Assembly (NCBI GenBank): GCA_905215945.1
Contig: CAJMRZ010000090.1
Location: forward strand, 1-6,413
Direction of reading: 5' to 3'
Source: an uncultured bacterium
Lineage (GTDB): Bacteria > Actinomycetota > Coriobacteriia > Coriobacteriales > Coriobacteriaceae
Length of the DNA stretch: 6,413 nt
Shown here piece after piece: positions 6,178 through 6,413 of this stretch; positions within the stretch are counted from its first letter, which is position 1, and each line of letters opens with the position of its first letter. The translations under genes and the position numbers were made by a program. The notes beneath the pieces are model-generated. The model searched no databases and was not told where the DNA came from. It worked only from the letters and a program-made list of their open reading frames with translations.

Positions 6178-6327
6178 AAACTATGCCGGTTTACTACGAT
6201 GAATTGCTTATTGCCGAGCATGCCAAATTTGCAGAGAATAAAACCGCAGTTAGACGAGTTGCTAATTTTTTATAAACCAGCGCGTGGTCGGACATGGTGG
6301 GTTCATCGTAGTAATTCGGCATAGTTT
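6178..6327. repeat. 26-base terminal inverted repeat element with a 98-base centre
   Basis: The left arm 6178-6203 (starts AAACTATGCCG, ends TACTACGATGAA) and the right arm 6302-6327 are reverse complements at 24 of 26 positions; the only mismatches are adjacent, GT at 6189-6190 against AA. The centre (6204-6301) is not palindromic and is AT-rich on its left side. Such a short element with matching ends resembles a miniature inverted-repeat element, and TA dinucleotides at 6174-6175 and 6331-6332 might be a target duplication, though this is weak. As RNA the arms could form a long hairpin with a large internal loop. No transposase is present. Confidence 0.75.
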
Positions 6328-6331
6328 TGTT

Positions 6332-6352
6332 ATGTCACCAATTCGGTGGCAT
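6332..6352 (+). repeat. Small hairpin upstream of the last ATG
   Basis: ATGTCACC (6332-6339) and GGTGGCAT (6345-6352) pair over 8 positions, one a G-U wobble, around the loop AATTC. It ends 7 bases before the AAGGA ribosome-binding site (6360-6364), so it would lie in the 5' leader of anything translated from 6372. It has no T run. Confidence 0.5.
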
Positions 6353-6371
6353 CGAAAAGAAGGATTTAGGC

Positions 6372-6413
6372 ATGAAGCAGCGCCCGTCGGCGGTGGTGCC
6401 GGCGGGCGCTGCT
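6372..6413 (+). CDS. Possible start of a gene or short leader peptide, truncated at the right edge
   Basis: ATG at 6372 follows AAGGA with a 7-base spacing, a good initiation context. Only 14 codons are visible (MKQRPSAVVPAGAA) and I do not recognise the product. Nearly all of these codons lie in a very strong hairpin (6376-6413), unusual for an ordinary gene start. It may be a real gene, a short leader peptide overlapping a terminator, or a chance ATG. The next few dozen bases would decide. Confidence 0.3.
   Translation, partial: MKQRPSAVVPAGAA
6376..6413 (+). terminator. Very strong GC-rich hairpin at the right edge, possible terminator
   Basis: AGCAGCGCCCG (6376-6386) and CGGGCGCTGCT (6403-6413) are perfect complements. 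The stem continues inward through a T-G pair and CGGC/GCCG, giving about 16 bp around the loop GGTGGT. The shape is that of an intrinsic terminator, but the window ends with the right arm, so a T run cannot be seen. On the minus strand no T run follows the stem, so any terminator would act on plus-strand transcription. Confidence 0.45.

Larger units (their letters stand above)
6134..6371. other. Non-coding-looking region after the argS terminator
   Basis: No credible gene. The region contains the inverted-repeat element at 6178-6327, a small hairpin at 6332-6352, and a ribosome-binding site at 6360-6364 for the ATG at 6372. TATAAA at 6271-6276 resembles a -10 box, with TTAGAC at 6250-6255 only 15 bases before it, so it is a weak promoter candidate reading towards the right edge. 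Confidence 0.5.

Noticed and set aside
6183..6322. Two mirrored small ORFs as real genes
   Set aside because: Their shared N-terminal peptide follows automatically from the inverted repeat, and neither start has a convincing ribosome-binding site. Kept only as part of the repeat finding.

Overview
The window is GC-rich, tightly packed bacterial chromosome. High-GC third codon positions, a CarD-family regulator, a proline iminopeptidase of the type common in gut anaerobes, and a short AT-ended palindromic repeat together suggest a Coriobacteriia actinomycete, most likely Collinsella or a close relative. That placement is inference from protein and repeat style and was not tested by a search.

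Layout. (1) 1-1196, minus strand: a proline iminopeptidase (S33 alpha/beta hydrolase) whose 3' end lies off the left edge. (2) 1309-2595, plus strand: proA, gamma-glutamyl phosphate reductase, divergent from the peptidase across 112 bases. (3) 2610-2650 and 3320-3360: two identical palindromic repeats in the same orientation, bracketing a minus-strand HD-domain hydrolase gene (2666-3265). (4) Upstream of that on the minus strand, a CarD/CdnL-type regulator starting at 3859. The second repeat lies where this gene should end, and the frame stays open through it into the HD gene, giving one 397-codon ORF. (5) 3860-4201: a relatively AT-rich 342-base intergenic region with several short palindromes. 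(6) 4202-6055, plus strand: argS, arginyl-tRNA synthetase, ended by a strong intrinsic terminator at 6101-6133. (7) 6134-6413: a non-coding-looking stretch holding a 26-base inverted repeat around a 98-base centre, a small hairpin, a ribosome-binding site with an ATG at 6372, and a very strong GC-rich hairpin that reaches the last base.

How the parts relate. The peptidase releases N-terminal proline from peptides, and ProA makes the precursor of proline, so the divergent pair joins proline salvage to proline synthesis; proB is not in the window. ArgS is an independent housekeeping gene. The CarD-HD pair is the most unusual locus: a repeat appears to have removed the stop of the first gene and may also supply part of a promoter for the second. 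No complete undescribed defence or mobile system is visible. The best candidates for novelty are the repeat-mediated in-frame fusion and the inverted-repeat element after argS.
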